Shown piece by piece: positions 52,975 through 53,116 of a DNA stretch of 53,116 nucleotides. The position numbers and the translations under genes are program-made. The stretch lies in NCBI GenBank assembly GCA_017645245.1, contig JAGCPG010000126.1:1-53116 (forward strand), written 5' to 3'. Positions within the stretch are counted from its first letter, which is position 1, and the number at the start of each line of letters is the position of its first letter. The notes beneath the pieces were generated by a model. The model was not told the DNA's origin, ran no database searches, and saw only the letters and a program-made list of their open reading frames with translations. This stretch comes from Bacteroidales bacterium (GTDB lineage Bacteria; Bacteroidota; Bacteroidia; Bacteroidales; F082).

Positions 52975-53116
52975 CATTCTTACTCATCGCATTGCTGCTG
53001 ACCATGGGTGTTTCAGCCTTTGCAGGCGGCCCGCTCAGCTTTGGCGTAAAGGCCGGATACAAAACCTCTAAGCTCTCCTATCATAAGGAAGACATAGCGG
53101 CTGGCTTTGCCAACAG
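52975..53116 (+). CDS. outer-membrane beta-barrel protein, cut by window end
   Basis: An open frame of at least 47 codons running off the right edge. It starts MKKSFLLIALLLTMGVSAFA, a clear signal peptide, and continues GGPLSFGVKAGYKTSKLSYH, typical of the first strand of PorT-like/OMP_b-brl_2 proteins. It lies 32 bp after the second OmpA gene on the same strand, so it may extend the porin operon. Confidence 0.75.

Overview
The window reads as a chromosomal segment of a Bacteroidales-type bacterium (phylum Bacteroidota), probably an anaerobe. The support is: many promoters of the Bacteroidota form TAnnTTTG; a complete Na+-translocating NADH:quinone reductase (Nqr) operon; a Bacteroidota-type succinate dehydrogenase/fumarate reductase (SdhCAB); a GldB-type lipoprotein; a secreted protein with what looks like a type IX secretion (T9SS) sorting tail; OmpA-family porins; and sphingolipid-type genes. 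No tRNA, rRNA or CRISPR array was seen.

Layout. 1-2.1 kb: gene-poor DNA and a tyrosine integrase, probably the edge of an integrated element that continues to the left. 2.2-14 kb: core genes (xth, a ClC channel, an M23/LysM peptidase, gmk, nadD, holB, lysS) with an outer-surface pair, a beta-barrel protein and a TANFOR-like protein. 14-24.7 kb: a ten-gene polysaccharide operon with WecA, WecB, WecC, a flippase, a polymerase, two glycosyltransferases, two acyltransferase-like proteins and a deacetylase. This predicts a ManNAcA-containing glycan started on undecaprenyl phosphate. 24.8-32.3 kb: yicC and nqrABCDEF, with a DUF3990/DUF3791-like pair sitting between nqrA and nqrB. 32.4-37.3 kb: a probable sphingolipid (ceramide) set, namely acyl-ACP synthetase, ACP and a GNAT-like N-acyltransferase on the plus strand, converging on serine palmitoyltransferase and a short-chain reductase. 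37.3-41.5 kb: HD protein, DUF362 protein, M28 peptidase, lipoprotein and GNAT. 41.5-46.7 kb: pyrG and sdhCAB. 46.7-53.1 kb: yifB, gldB, uridine phosphorylase, two tandem OmpA proteins and the start of a third barrel protein.

The most unusual signal is a family of tandem heptanucleotide arrays, consensus CTCACCT. They lie inside six otherwise intact, highly conserved genes (nqrA, nqrB, nqrF, pyrG, sdhA, sdhB) and, more degenerate, in two spacers next to sdh genes. In every gene the same strand is the coding strand, and the array is translated as a seven-residue periodic linker (LTSHLSP) in what look like surface loops. The opposite orientation would place a TGA stop in every frame. Five of the six genic arrays fall in the two electron-transport operons (Nqr and Sdh). 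I know of no description of this exact system; cyanobacterial heptameric STRR repeats and Rickettsia palindromic elements are the nearest analogues I can name.
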